A stretch of 64,000 nucleotides of DNA, taken from positions 169,564 through 233,563 of the IMG/VR virus record IMGVR_UViG_3300031963_000003, one strand, 5' to 3'. The stretch is from a virus. The notes under the pieces were generated by a model. The model did no database searches. It was given only the letters and a program-made list of their open reading frames with translations, and was not told the origin of the DNA. This document shows, one piece after another, positions 58,285 through 64,000 of this stretch. The translations under genes and the position numbers were made by a program. Every line of letters starts with the position of its first letter. Within the stretch, counting starts at the first letter, position 1.

Positions 58285-58530
58285 TCAGATATTTCCCGAA
58301 AAGACAAGAAAATTGTTGGGTGGTAAATAAGTGTCGGGAGTGTCAATGATTTCATATTCATCTTCACCCTCAACTACACCAAGAGTCCTACCACTATCCC
58401 AACGGACATTGATAACACCATGACCAACATGATAAATTGTTCCCATTGAACCTTCCTCAACGGGGTTAGGGTCGTTCTCCATTGAAACGAGACGAATTCT
58501 TTTTCCGATTAATTTTTCGTTTATTTTCAT
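58285..58530 (-). CDS. DUF4314-like protein
   Basis: 81 aa. GKRIRLVSMENDPNPVEEGSMGTIYHVGHGVINVRWDSGRTLGVVEGEDEYEII is the complete DUF4314 pattern, a small SH3-like phage family of unknown function. Confidence 0.82.
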   Translation of the reverse strand: MKINEKLIGKRIRLVSMENDPNPVEEGSMGTIYHVGHGVINVRWDSGRTLGVVEGEDEYEIIDTPDTYLPPNNFLVFSGNI

Positions 58531-58551
58531 ATCTGTATTAGTTTATTAATA

Positions 58552-58582
58552 CAAATATACAACTTATTTTATGATATCCAAA
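58552..58582 (-). promoter_or_regulatory. Minus-strand promoter
   Basis: -7 TATATTTG at 58552-58559 and -33 TTTGG (in TTTGGATATC) at 58578-58582; GCCAATCAAATTG upstream. Confidence 0.87.
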
Positions 58583-58605
58583 TTTTTTTTAGGATATTTT
58601 GCCAA

Positions 58606-58911
58606 TCAAATTGATGTCAATCTGAATATTCGTTTGAACTCTTTTTCAATTCTTCTGAATCTTATTTCGTCTTTTTCTCTAACATAACGCGATATTGTTT
58701 TGTTAAATTGAAAGTTAGAACGAGTAAGAAGATAGATAAATTTTCTCCTCTCCACTTTGTGACCTTCAAAGTTGTATGCCCATTCAACATCAACCGAAAT
58801 ATAATTTTCAGTTTCAATGATGTCACACACTTTACCTTCTTTTTCCGATTTTTTTAGGTAGTTCATTACTTCCTCATCGGTATTCAATGATATGTCGTTA
58901 TAGTTTTTCAT
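58606..58911 (-). CDS. Hypothetical protein
   Basis: 101 aa, charged, with an Arg/Lys/Phe-rich C-terminus (DEIRFRRIEKEFKRIFRL). Start at 58911 lies 4 nt after the -7 box. No family recognised; its stop overlaps the neighbouring element. Confidence 0.62.
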   Translation of the reverse strand: MKNYNDISLNTDEEVMNYLKKSEKEGKVCDIIETENYISVDVEWAYNFEGHKVERRKFIYLLTRSNFQFNKTISRYVREKDEIRFRRIEKEFKRIFRLTSI

Positions 58912-58915
58912 AATA

Positions 58916-58946
58916 CAAATATACAATTCATTTTATGATATCCAAA
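58916..58946 (-). promoter_or_regulatory. Minus-strand promoter
   Basis: -7 TATATTTG at 58916-58923 and -33 TTTGG (in TTTGGATATC) at 58942-58946. Confidence 0.87.
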
Positions 58947-58997
58947 TTTATTTTAAAATATCCAATAACACCATCTACTGTTTCACCCGGCGTCGTA

Positions 58998-59061
58998 AAA
59001 ATTTTGGTTGGCTGACCACATAAAACACTTAAATATAATAGGTTATCCGCCAAACAAAATC
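58998..59061. repeat. Inverted element pair, unit 6
   Basis: AAATTTTGGTTGGC (58998-59012 region) faces CGCCAAACAAAATC (59048-59061). Confidence 0.83.
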
Positions 59062-59093
59062 CCCACCAGGCGTGGGCTGGGCGAATTCTGGTA

Positions 59094-59125
59094 TAAAAAA
59101 AAATCCCCGACTTTCGCCGAGGACT
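59094..59125 (-). terminator. Probable intrinsic terminator
   Basis: TCCCCGAC and CGAGGACTT imperfect stem around TTTCG with a long minus-strand T run; the same hairpin recurs at 61891. Confidence 0.8.
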
Positions 59126-59146
59126 TTTCACCTAACCAAACAAAAT

Positions 59147-59554
59147 CTATTCGTATTCTTCTGCGTACAATTCACCCGTGAGGTACATGTCGTAAGTTTT
59201 TACTTCACCCTCCAACACTTCGGTTACTTTGTCAATAAGACTTTGGGTAATTTTCTTTACTCCATATTCTTCACGGACTTTCTTCTTTGAAACAAAGTAC
59301 CAACCAACTTGTCCACTATCCCAACGACAACTGAACGGACTTGTGTTCATTGTAATTCCCGAGTGGTCGTACAAGTAAAGAGGTAAGATAACACAAACAT
59401 CTTCTTCTTTGATGATTGCGTTTTTCATTTCTTCCCAACCATTGTAGTTATTGTGGTTGTAGTCGTGTTTGTCTCCAAGGTCGTAACGTCCGTGAAAACA
59501 CACCATTTTTCCGAGGTTGTCCCAACTCCGTGGGTTGTCAAAATCTTGATACAT
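59147..59554 (-). CDS. Conserved phage protein (NPRSWDNLG type)
   Basis: 135 aa. NPRSWDNLGKMVCFHGRYDLGD, LPLYLYDHSGITMNTSPFSCRWDSGQVGW and YDMYLTGELYAEEYE form a highly conserved pattern in phage hypothetical proteins. Function unknown. Single-gene cassette. Confidence 0.8.
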   Translation of the reverse strand: MYQDFDNPRSWDNLGKMVCFHGRYDLGDKHDYNHNNYNGWEEMKNAIIKEEDVCVILPLYLYDHSGITMNTSPFSCRWDSGQVGWYFVSKKKVREEYGVKKITQSLIDKVTEVLEGEVKTYDMYLTGELYAEEYE

Positions 59555-59579
59555 AGTCGTTATTATTTATTGGTTTATA

Positions 59580-59611
59580 CAAATATATAACAATTTTATT
59601 CGTTTACCAAA
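59580..59611 (-). promoter_or_regulatory. Minus-strand promoter inside a coding end
   Basis: -7 TATATTTG at 59580-59587 and -33 TTTGG at 59607-59611; the -33 and the GCCAAAC element lie inside the last codons of the upstream 46-aa gene. Confidence 0.82.
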
Positions 59612-59736
59612 TCTTTTTTGCCAAACTTTATTCGTCTGTACGCCTTCGCCGAAGGTTTCGACTTCTGTAACATTTTCCTACGGACTATTTGTGCGACGTG
59701 TCTCACACTTAATCCATTAAGGGTTTCATTCTTCAT
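59596..59736 (-). CDS. Small basic protein overlapping the next promoter
   Basis: 46 aa, basic (RHVAQIVRRKMLQKSKPSAKAYRRIKFGKKDLVNE), perhaps nucleic-acid binding. It overlaps the upstream gene by 11 nt, and its C-terminal codons cover the GCCAAAC element and -33 box of the following promoter. Confidence 0.58.
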   Translation of the reverse strand: MKNETLNGLSVRHVAQIVRRKMLQKSKPSAKAYRRIKFGKKDLVNE

Positions 59737-59887
59737 AGTTAAATTCGGTTTCATCTTCTATTTCTTTAAGTTTTTGTTCAAACTCATTTCTCATTTCATC
59801 GGTATCAAAGATTGGTTGTTTAGTTTCATCATCAATGTAATAGTAAACACCGACTTTGATTTCCGTTGGGATTGATTTCTTACTCAT
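59726..59887 (-). CDS. Small acidic protein
   Basis: 53 aa, beta-strand start (IPTEIKVGVYYYIDDET) and acidic helix (MRNEFEQKLKEIEDETEF). First gene of a two-gene cassette. No family recognised. Confidence 0.65.
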   Translation of the reverse strand: MSKKSIPTEIKVGVYYYIDDETKQPIFDTDEMRNEFEQKLKEIEDETEFNYEE

Positions 59888-59907
59888 AGTAATTATGTAT
59901 TACGATA

Positions 59908-59939
59908 CAAATATAAAACTATATTCAGTATAATCCAAA
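59908..59939 (-). promoter_or_regulatory. Minus-strand promoter
   Basis: -7 TATATTTG at 59908-59915 and -33 TTTGG at 59935-59939. Confidence 0.87.
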
Positions 59940-59969
59940 TTTTTTTTCATACCTGTCGTCTCCATCCCA

Positions 59970-60070
59970 CAAATTGTTTGGCGTGTTGTTTAATGTTTTG
60001 ACCGAAAGATTAAACAAAACATATAGTGTAATACGCCTTTATTGAGTGTCATACAGTGCCAACCAAATTT
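59970..60070. repeat. Inverted element pair, unit 7
   Basis: AAATTGTTTGGCG (59971-59983) faces GCCAACCAAATTT (60058-60070). The 74-nt centre holds GTGTAATACG and GTGTCATACA. Confidence 0.82.
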
Positions 60071-60075
60071 AGGAT

Positions 60076-60089
60076 ACAGCACGTGCTGT
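60076..60089. repeat. Perfect 14-bp palindrome
   Basis: ACAGCACGTGCTGT in a gene-free spacer, just beyond a terminator; possible operator. Confidence 0.7.
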
Positions 60090-60109
60090 GAGGTGAAACT
60101 AAAACGCAA

Positions 60110-60140
60110 CAAAAAAGGGTAACATTTCTGCTACCCTTTT
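60110..60140 (-). terminator. Intrinsic terminator
   Basis: AAAAGGGTA/TACCCTTTT perfect 9-bp stem (60113-60121, 60132-60140) with minus-strand T run. Confidence 0.88.
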
Positions 60141-60163
60141 CCACCGCAACCGAGTTAAACCAA

Positions 60164-60712
60164 TTAAATCGACAAGTACAGGCGGTTGTGGTTGTATAGT
60201 GCGACTGGGTTTTCTTCCGCAATCTTACCATATTCCTTTTTAATGATTTCGTACATTCTATCTTGTGGTTCGTTAATACACTCCGATAAAAGTTCACAAA
60301 AACCATAGTTACTTTCATCAACTACTTCTTGTTCGGTACCAGGTAAACCACAATAGTACGCTTCCCCTACTTCGGAAATAAACATTCCCGAATAAAAACC
60401 TTTCAACTTAAAGTGATTAACGAATTTGTCCGCGTTACACCAAATAAAAATTGAATTGTCTTTTTCTTTTAATAGGTACACCATACTTTCATCAATGATG
60501 AAACCATTTGAACCAGGAAATTGTCCAACCGAGAACAATCCCATAGGTGCTCCGTGTCCACACATTATTACTCTGTCGTGGGCGTCGATAAGTTTTCTAA
60601 CTTCTTCTTTTGTTACCCCACCCGTGATAATTGTCTTATTCGGTATAGGTTCGTACACAATATCTAAAAATTGTGTCGATTTGTCTTTTGGATGAATTAC
60701 AAGTGTTTTCAT
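60164..60712 (-). CDS. Conserved hypothetical protein (MKTLVIHPKD type)
   Basis: 182 aa. MKTLVIHPKDKSTQFLDIVYEPI, TIITGGVTKEEVRKLIDAHDRVIMCGHGAPMGLFSVGQFP and FIWCNADKFV...GFYSGMFISEVGEA are conserved blocks I recall from Bacteroidota and phage proteins without function. The CGHG and WCNAD segments look like an enzyme active site. Start 60712 is set by the promoter at 60734-60765. Confidence 0.75.
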   Translation of the reverse strand: MKTLVIHPKDKSTQFLDIVYEPIPNKTIITGGVTKEEVRKLIDAHDRVIMCGHGAPMGLFSVGQFPGSNGFIIDESMVYLLKEKDNSIFIWCNADKFVNHFKLKGFYSGMFISEVGEAYYCGLPGTEQEVVDESNYGFCELLSECINEPQDRMYEIIKKEYGKIAEENPVALYNHNRLYLSI

Positions 60713-60733
60713 TATTTTGTCGATTTTATGATA

Positions 60734-60765
60734 CAAAGATATAACGAGTTTTTTATTCTACCAAA
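60734..60765 (-). promoter_or_regulatory. Minus-strand promoter
   Basis: -7 TATATCTTTG at 60734-60743 and -33 TTTGG at 60761-60765. Confidence 0.87.
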
Positions 60766-60841
60766 TTTATTTTTATTTTTCTTGCCAACTAACCAAATAG
60801 TAACTTACCATTCGGTAACATCTCAGAACCGCTGCGTCGGG

Positions 60842-60916
60842 AAAATTTTGGTTGGCGTTCTTACAATCTGTAAAGTAAAAACCTACTAATCTGTAAAGTG
60901 GATGCCAAACAATTTT
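60842..60916. repeat. Inverted element pair, unit 8
   Basis: AAAATTTTGGTTGGCG (60842-60857) faces GCCAAACAATTTT (60904-60916). The centre has two direct copies of AATCTGTAAAGT. Confidence 0.87.
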
Positions 60917-60945
60917 CACCCTGAACCGTGACTCAGGACTTCAGG

Positions 60946-60976
60946 TCATAAAAAAACCCCAACTTTCGTTGAGGTC
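60946..60976 (-). terminator. Intrinsic terminator
   Basis: ACCCCAAC and GTTGAGGT stem, TTTC loop, minus-strand T run. Confidence 0.88.
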
Positions 60977-60982
60977 TTGTCT

Positions 60983-61195
60983 TTACTCTTCTTCACTATC
61001 CCGAAAAATTTGAATCGCTTCGTTGAACAATTCATTCTGTAATTGAAATAGTGTATATCCACTCTTAATACATTCATCTACCCAATCATTATCACCTTCA
61101 AAAATTCCTTCCCAACTTCTATTCGGTGGTAAACCCATTTCGTTTTCGGTTTGAATATGTTGGTAAATTAAACCAACAACTTCTTGTCTTGTCAT
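60983..61195 (-). CDS. Small acidic protein
   Basis: 70 aa, helical, with GLPPNRSWEGIFEGDNDWVDECIKSGYTLFQLQNEL. Start 61195 avoids the promoter at 61218. No family recognised. Confidence 0.65.
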   Translation of the reverse strand: MTRQEVVGLIYQHIQTENEMGLPPNRSWEGIFEGDNDWVDECIKSGYTLFQLQNELFNEAIQIFRDSEEE

Positions 61196-61217
61196 TTTAA
61201 TTAGTTTTGGTGAAACA

Positions 61218-61249
61218 CAAAGATAAAACATTTTTTCGTATAATCCAAA
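61218..61249 (-). promoter_or_regulatory. Minus-strand promoter
   Basis: -7 TATCTTTG at 61218-61225 and -33 TTTGG at 61245-61249. Confidence 0.82.
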
Positions 61250-61314
61250 TTTTTTTATATCTTTCTTGCCAACCAATTTTCACCCTGAACCGTGACTCAA
61301 GTTCTTCAGGTCAT

Positions 61315-61342
61315 AAAAAAACCCCCACCTTTCGGTGAGGGT
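61315..61342 (-). terminator. Intrinsic terminator
   Basis: AACCCCCACC/GGTGAGGGTT stem with TTTC loop, minus-strand T run. Confidence 0.92.
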
Positions 61343-61348
61343 TCGTTG

Positions 61349-61651
61349 TTAAAAAACTTCGGGTTCAAACTCAATTTGTGGGATACCCAATAGTTCGTAA
61401 TCATCAAATTCCCCCCAATCGGGTTCATTGAAATAACGAAAACGGACATCCATAGTTCCATCTTCGTTCCACCAAATACGGACTTGGGTTCGGTGGTCGG
61501 AAATAAAAAACCCTTCAAGTTGTTCCAACTTCTCAATTAGAGGTTGAACATCCGAATCGTCAATAGTTACTTCTTCGTTATTAACGAGGAAATCATCAAC
61601 ACATTCACAATTACCATCGTAGTCGATAGAGAAATCAATGTACTTTTCCAT
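61349..61651 (-). CDS. Acidic hypothetical protein
   Basis: 100 aa, acidic, with VRIWWNEDGTMDVRFRYFNEPDWGEFDDYELLGIPQIEF. No family recognised; single-gene cassette. Confidence 0.66.
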   Translation of the reverse strand: MEKYIDFSIDYDGNCECVDDFLVNNEEVTIDDSDVQPLIEKLEQLEGFFISDHRTQVRIWWNEDGTMDVRFRYFNEPDWGEFDDYELLGIPQIEFEPEVF

Positions 61652-61683
61652 TTTGTTTTTTTTGTTTTATTGGTTTAACAATA

Positions 61684-61715
61684 CAAATATAAATCAAATT
61701 TTAATATACACAACA
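61684..61715 (-). promoter_or_regulatory. Minus-strand promoter, weak -33
   Basis: -7 TATATTTG at 61684-61691; -33 is degenerate (GTTGT). GCCAAACTACC upstream at 61743-61753. Confidence 0.72.
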
Positions 61716-61786
61716 TTTGAGTATATTTTTTTTTATCTATTTTGCCAAACTACCACGAAACAGATGACCACCTGTCGTCAAATCCG

Positions 61787-61850
61787 AAAAATTGTTTGGC
61801 GTAGGTGTAATACAATGTATGATAGTGTCATACAACGCCAACCAAAATTC
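61787..61850. repeat. Inverted element pair, unit 9
   Basis: AAAATTGTTTGGCG (to 61801) faces CGCCAACCAAAATT (61836-61849). Centre includes GTGTAATACA and GTGTCATACA. Confidence 0.87.
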
Positions 61851-61890
61851 CGAGCTGCAACTGTGCAGCTCCACTGCACACATCCGAGCA

Positions 61891-61921
61891 AAAAAAATCC
61901 CCGACTTTCGCCGAGGACTTT
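61891..61921 (-). terminator. Probable intrinsic terminator
   Basis: Same imperfect hairpin as at 59094 with a minus-strand T run. Confidence 0.8.
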
Positions 61922-61940
61922 CCACCTAACTAAACCAAAC

Positions 61941-62315
61941 CTAATATGAACCAAACCTTTCTTTTAACGCCACGTCAAACGCGGACATAAATGTTACTTG
62001 TTCTTTGACTTCTTCAAGTGAAAGTTTGGTATCACCATTTTCACCCGTTTCATCATCGTAACCCATTATCAACCCATTACCCGATAGAGGTTGTCGGTAA
62101 TTTTTCAACTTGAAAAACTTTGTGTTTTCATCAACACTCATTATACCTTCTTCATCAACATACACATCGTTTTCGTTGTTGTAACTAACAATCTCAAAAA
62201 TAGAACACTTTAAGTGTCCATAGATACTTGGTAACTGACTACCAGTTTCATCACGAACAACTTCAACTTCGGAAATTGTTTTGTTTTCTACGTCGATTAA
62301 AATTCCTCTTGACAT
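61941..62315 (-). CDS. Acidic hypothetical protein
   Basis: 124 aa, beta-rich, acidic: MSRGILIDVENKTISEVEV then SGNGLIMGYDDETGE. A pattern common in small phage proteins; function unknown. Single-gene cassette. Confidence 0.68.
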   Translation of the reverse strand: MSRGILIDVENKTISEVEVVRDETGSQLPSIYGHLKCSIFEIVSYNNENDVYVDEEGIMSVDENTKFFKLKNYRQPLSGNGLIMGYDDETGENGDTKLSLEEVKEQVTFMSAFDVALKERFGSY

Positions 62316-62344
62316 TTCTTTTTTGTTTTATTGGTTTAACGATA

Positions 62345-62376
62345 CAAATATAATACTATTTCTTTTATATTCCAAA
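62345..62376 (-). promoter_or_regulatory. Minus-strand promoter
   Basis: -7 TATATTTG at 62345-62352 and -33 TTTGG at 62372-62376, GCCAATCAAATT at 62387-62398. Confidence 0.87.
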
Positions 62377-62410
62377 TCTTTTTTTGCCAATCAAATTCCA
62401 ACATCTCCCG

Positions 62411-62626
62411 TCAGGAGGTCAGGTATTTCTTGTCTTTGACAAATTTGAGGTGTCTACATTCCTCAATAGTCAATCCCACAAATTCGTTGGGAGTGAAACT
62501 GATTTCATCGGGATAGTAGTCGAACAAAAATTCTTCTTGTCCATTTTCCATTGTAACCCACACTTGGGGCATCGGGTCGAACAAACTCTTTGGTTGTTCC
62601 GTAATACGAGATGAGATAACTTTCAT
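62411..62626 (-). CDS. Conserved small phage protein
   Basis: 71 aa. MKVISSRITEQPKSLFDPMPQVWVTMENGQEEFLFDYYPDEISFTPNEFVGLTIEE is a block I recall from multiple phage proteins. Beta-rich, function unknown. Confidence 0.74.
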   Translation of the reverse strand: MKVISSRITEQPKSLFDPMPQVWVTMENGQEEFLFDYYPDEISFTPNEFVGLTIEECRHLKFVKDKKYLTS

Positions 62627-62651
62627 GATTTTGTCTATTGGTTTAACTATA

Positions 62652-62683
62652 CAAATATAAAACTATTTTTCTTATATACCAAA
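62652..62683 (-). promoter_or_regulatory. Minus-strand promoter
   Basis: -7 TATATTTG at 62652-62659 and -33 TTTGG at 62679-62683. No separate GCCAA element lies between it and repeat unit 10. Confidence 0.85.
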
Positions 62684-62720
62684 TTTATTTTTATTTTTCT
62701 CAGAACCGTCGTCCGTATCC

Positions 62721-62784
62721 AAAAATTGGTTGGCGTAGGTGTAATACGATACTCACTATTTGTCATACGGCGCCAAACAATTTT
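62721..62784. repeat. Inverted element pair, unit 10
   Basis: AAAAATTGGTTGGCG (62721-62735) faces CGCCAAACAATTTT (62771-62784). Centre contains GTGTAATACGAT and TGTCATACG. Confidence 0.88.
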
Positions 62785-62841
62785 CCTTCAGGGCCCTGAC
62801 TCAAGTCCTGAAATGTTCACCTTATCAATAAGGGAAACAAA

Positions 62842-62872
62842 TAAAAAACCCCCACCATTACTGATGAGGGTT
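62842..62872 (-). terminator. Intrinsic terminator
   Basis: AACCCCCA and TGAGGGTT stem with minus-strand T run, ending the 134-aa gene. Confidence 0.85.
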
Positions 62873-62894
62873 AGTCTGAACCAACAAACTAAAT

Positions 62895-63299
62895 TCAATT
62901 TAAACAAAGATTTTTCATAAGGTCGGAAACTTGGTAAGGTTTATAAAAATCAAAAACCTCTTGATGTTTTTCATCGGTTACAAAATTGTGGAACTCAACA
63001 TTCAAAACGCCCTTGTCAAAGGTTGTTTCAACACTACACAAAATTTCGTGTCCATCCCTTTCAATGATTTGTGGAACAACTCGGTCGTACACCATTCTAC
63101 CGATTGGGTCGTTTGGTACTGGTCCACCACCAACACCATACTCGGTTTCCCCTTCTTCGTTTACTTTTTTCAAAAGGTACATTTTTACATTGGGTACACT
63201 ATCGTTTGTTCCCAACATTTCTTCGGTACTCACTTTTGCGGAGTGTGTCATTCCTTGAATAAAATCTCTGATTTCTTCAATGTCTTTGTAATTGTTCAT
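62895..63299 (-). CDS. Hypothetical protein
   Basis: 134 aa; KMYLLKKVNEEGETEYGVGGGPVPNDPIGRMVYDRVVPQIIERDGHEI in the middle, then VETTFDKGVLNVEFHNF. No family recognised. Start at 63299 avoids the promoter. Confidence 0.67.
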   Translation of the reverse strand: MNNYKDIEEIRDFIQGMTHSAKVSTEEMLGTNDSVPNVKMYLLKKVNEEGETEYGVGGGPVPNDPIGRMVYDRVVPQIIERDGHEILCSVETTFDKGVLNVEFHNFVTDEKHQEVFDFYKPYQVSDLMKNLCLN

Positions 63300-63328
63300 A
63301 CTTGTTCTTTTTATTTGGTTTAACAATA

Positions 63329-63360
63329 CGAATATAATATGATTAAACGGATATTCCAAA
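63329..63360 (-). promoter_or_regulatory. Minus-strand promoter
   Basis: -7 TATATTCG at 63329-63336 and -33 TTTGG at 63356-63360. Confidence 0.8.
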
Positions 63361-63422
63361 TAAATTTATATTTTTTTTGCCAACTTACGATACAAGATGT
63401 CGAGGGACAGAAGACGGATTTT

Positions 63423-63484
63423 GATTTTTGGTTGGCGAGCGTAATACGATAATACCAATGTGTAATACCCCGCCAAACAATTTT
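63423..63484. repeat. Inverted element pair, unit 11
   Basis: GATTTTTGGTTGGCG (63423-63437) faces CGCCAAACAATTTT (63471-63484). Centre has GCGTAATACGAT and TGTAATACC. Confidence 0.87.
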
Positions 63485-63521
63485 CTACGCTGCTCAAATC
63501 CACCACAGAACCTCGTGTAAA

Positions 63522-63550
63522 TAAAAAACCCCCAACTTTCGTTGAGGGTT
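63522..63550 (-). terminator. Intrinsic terminator
   Basis: AACCCCCAAC/GTTGAGGGTT stem, TTTC loop, minus-strand T run. Confidence 0.92.
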
Positions 63551-63569
63551 AATTACCATTTTGGAATTT

Positions 63570-63776
63570 TTAGAACCTTTGAGGTTGTGGTTTCTTTTTA
63601 CTCTTGATGTAATTTTTGATGTCCTCAAACAAAATGATAAAGAACATACCAATACCCATACAAGAAAATAAGAACATACCCATTTGATTGTCTACGGGAA
63701 TATCCCAAGTTAATGATACCCACATTGAGTAAACAATGAACCCGATGATTGCGATGTAAGGAAATAACTTTTTCAT
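63570..63776 (-). CDS. Small two-helix membrane protein
   Basis: 68 aa with membrane segments at about residues 4-22 and 32-51 and a basic tail (NYIKSKKKPQPQRF). Holin-like size, but no further support. Single-gene cassette. Confidence 0.67.
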   Translation of the reverse strand: MKKLFPYIAIIGFIVYSMWVSLTWDIPVDNQMGMFLFSCMGIGMFFIILFEDIKNYIKSKKKPQPQRF

Positions 63777-63805
63777 AATTGTTTCTTTTGTTTGGTTTAA
63801 CGATA

Positions 63806-63837
63806 CAAATATAATATAAGTTTCAATATAAACAACA
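63806..63837 (-). promoter_or_regulatory. Minus-strand promoter, weak -33
   Basis: -7 TATATTTG at 63806-63813; -33 degenerate. A GCCAACTTG element lies upstream. Confidence 0.7.
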
Positions 63838-63874
63838 TTTTTTTATATCTATTTTGCCAACTTGATAACACCAA

Positions 63875-64000
63875 CAACTTCTCCTTCGAGCAACAGCGCA
63901 TGGTTGGAAATTAGATTGGCGGTTTTAGCAACACCTAAAGCATTTAGCAACTTCTCCTTCGAGCAATTGCGCATGAGGGAAATTAGATTGGCGGTTTTAG
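63875..64000. repeat. Direct repeat at the window edge
   Basis: Two copies of a 53-54 bp unit (63875-63928 and 63948-64000), differing at a few positions, period 73 bp. Each starts CAACTTCTCCTTCGAGCAA, has GCGCATG in the middle and ends ATTGGCGGTTTTAG. The second copy reaches the last base, so the array may continue outside the window. Confidence 0.85.

Noticed and set aside
62741-62760. A stretch similar to the T7 RNA polymerase promoter (TAATACGA then CTCACTAT)
   Set aside because: There is a 2-nt insertion in the middle and the initiation bases do not match. The related repeat units have other sequences at this place, so the similarity is probably chance.
48955-63484. Integron-type attC sites
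   Set aside because: Paired palindromic arms between cassettes invite this idea, but the arms (GCCAAAC/GTTTGGC) do not fit RYYYAAC/GTTRRRY, each cassette has its own promoter, and no integron integrase is seen.
63875-64000. CRISPR array
   Set aside because: Only two copies, repeats longer than spacers (53 versus 19 bp) with internal differences, and no cas genes.
1-64000. tRNA genes
   Set aside because: No cloverleaf with a GTTC-A/G-A-NYC T-arm and matching acceptor stem was found by eye on either strand. A tRNAscan-SE run would settle it.

Overview
The window looks like a piece of a large, AT-rich double-stranded DNA phage genome that infects a member of the Bacteroidota, probably a flavobacterium. 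Four observations support this. Genes are packed with 1-30 nt overlaps. Many products belong to phage-associated families (DUF932, GP88, DUF4314, DUF6915, MGYTTDF-type, MGQYYKP-type, PcfJ-like). Purine-rich Shine-Dalgarno sequences are mostly absent. Promoters fit the Bacteroidota pattern, here TTTGG - about 19 nt - TATATTTG. There are no terminase, capsid, portal or tail genes, no tRNA and no chromosomal housekeeping operon, so this is an accessory/early-gene part of the genome. That it is a phage rather than a plasmid is inference, though strongly favoured.

Left part (1-39.9 kb) is read almost entirely on the + strand. 0-4.7 kb: nucleotide metabolism (HAD phosphatase, thymidylate synthase) and a heme-motif lipoprotein. 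4.8-9.1 kb: two long PcfJ-like proteins and small membrane proteins. 9.1-16.5 kb: a likely DNA glycosylase, HAD and metallophosphoesterase enzymes, a multidomain cell-wall enzyme, an SPFH protein, and three proteins whose N-termini resemble T4-type capsid-targeting signals. 17-25 kb: deoxynucleotidase, DEDD exonuclease, outer-membrane-like protein, methylglyoxal synthase, membrane-anchored glucosaminidase, PLP aminotransferase and a UvrD-type helicase. 25-31 kb: 2OG-oxygenase-like protein, PD-(D/E)XK-like protein, Nudix hydrolase, an LpxH-like phosphoesterase coupled to a GT2 glycosyltransferase. 31-39.9 kb: a dense run of about 30 tiny genes, interrupted at 32.58-32.79 kb by a GC-rich, strongly structured, probably non-coding RNA with its own terminator.

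At about 39.95 kb transcription converges. The right part (40-64 kb) is read almost entirely on the - strand and is organised very differently. It is an array of one- to five-gene transcription cassettes, each with its own promoter and usually its own intrinsic terminator. Every spacer carries a short element of the form GCCAA(A/C/T)C(T/A)AAAT just upstream of the -33 box. From about 49 kb onward many spacers also hold a second pair of the same element in inverted orientation, about 2-75 bp apart (eleven units found). The cassettes carry SprT-like, ParB-like, DUF932, GP88, YubB-like, DUF4241, DUF4314, DUF6915 and many unknown proteins. This repeat-bounded cassette array and the structured RNA are the strongest candidates for something undescribed.

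Inferred roles: the left-hand enzymes would adjust nucleotide pools (thyA, deoxynucleotidase, Nudix), DNA (helicase, exonuclease, glycosylase), host metabolism (methylglyoxal synthase, aminotransferase) and the envelope (glucosaminidase, glycosyltransferase, lipoproteins). The right-hand cassettes look like individually controlled accessory functions. All function calls rest on motif recognition by eye, without database searches.
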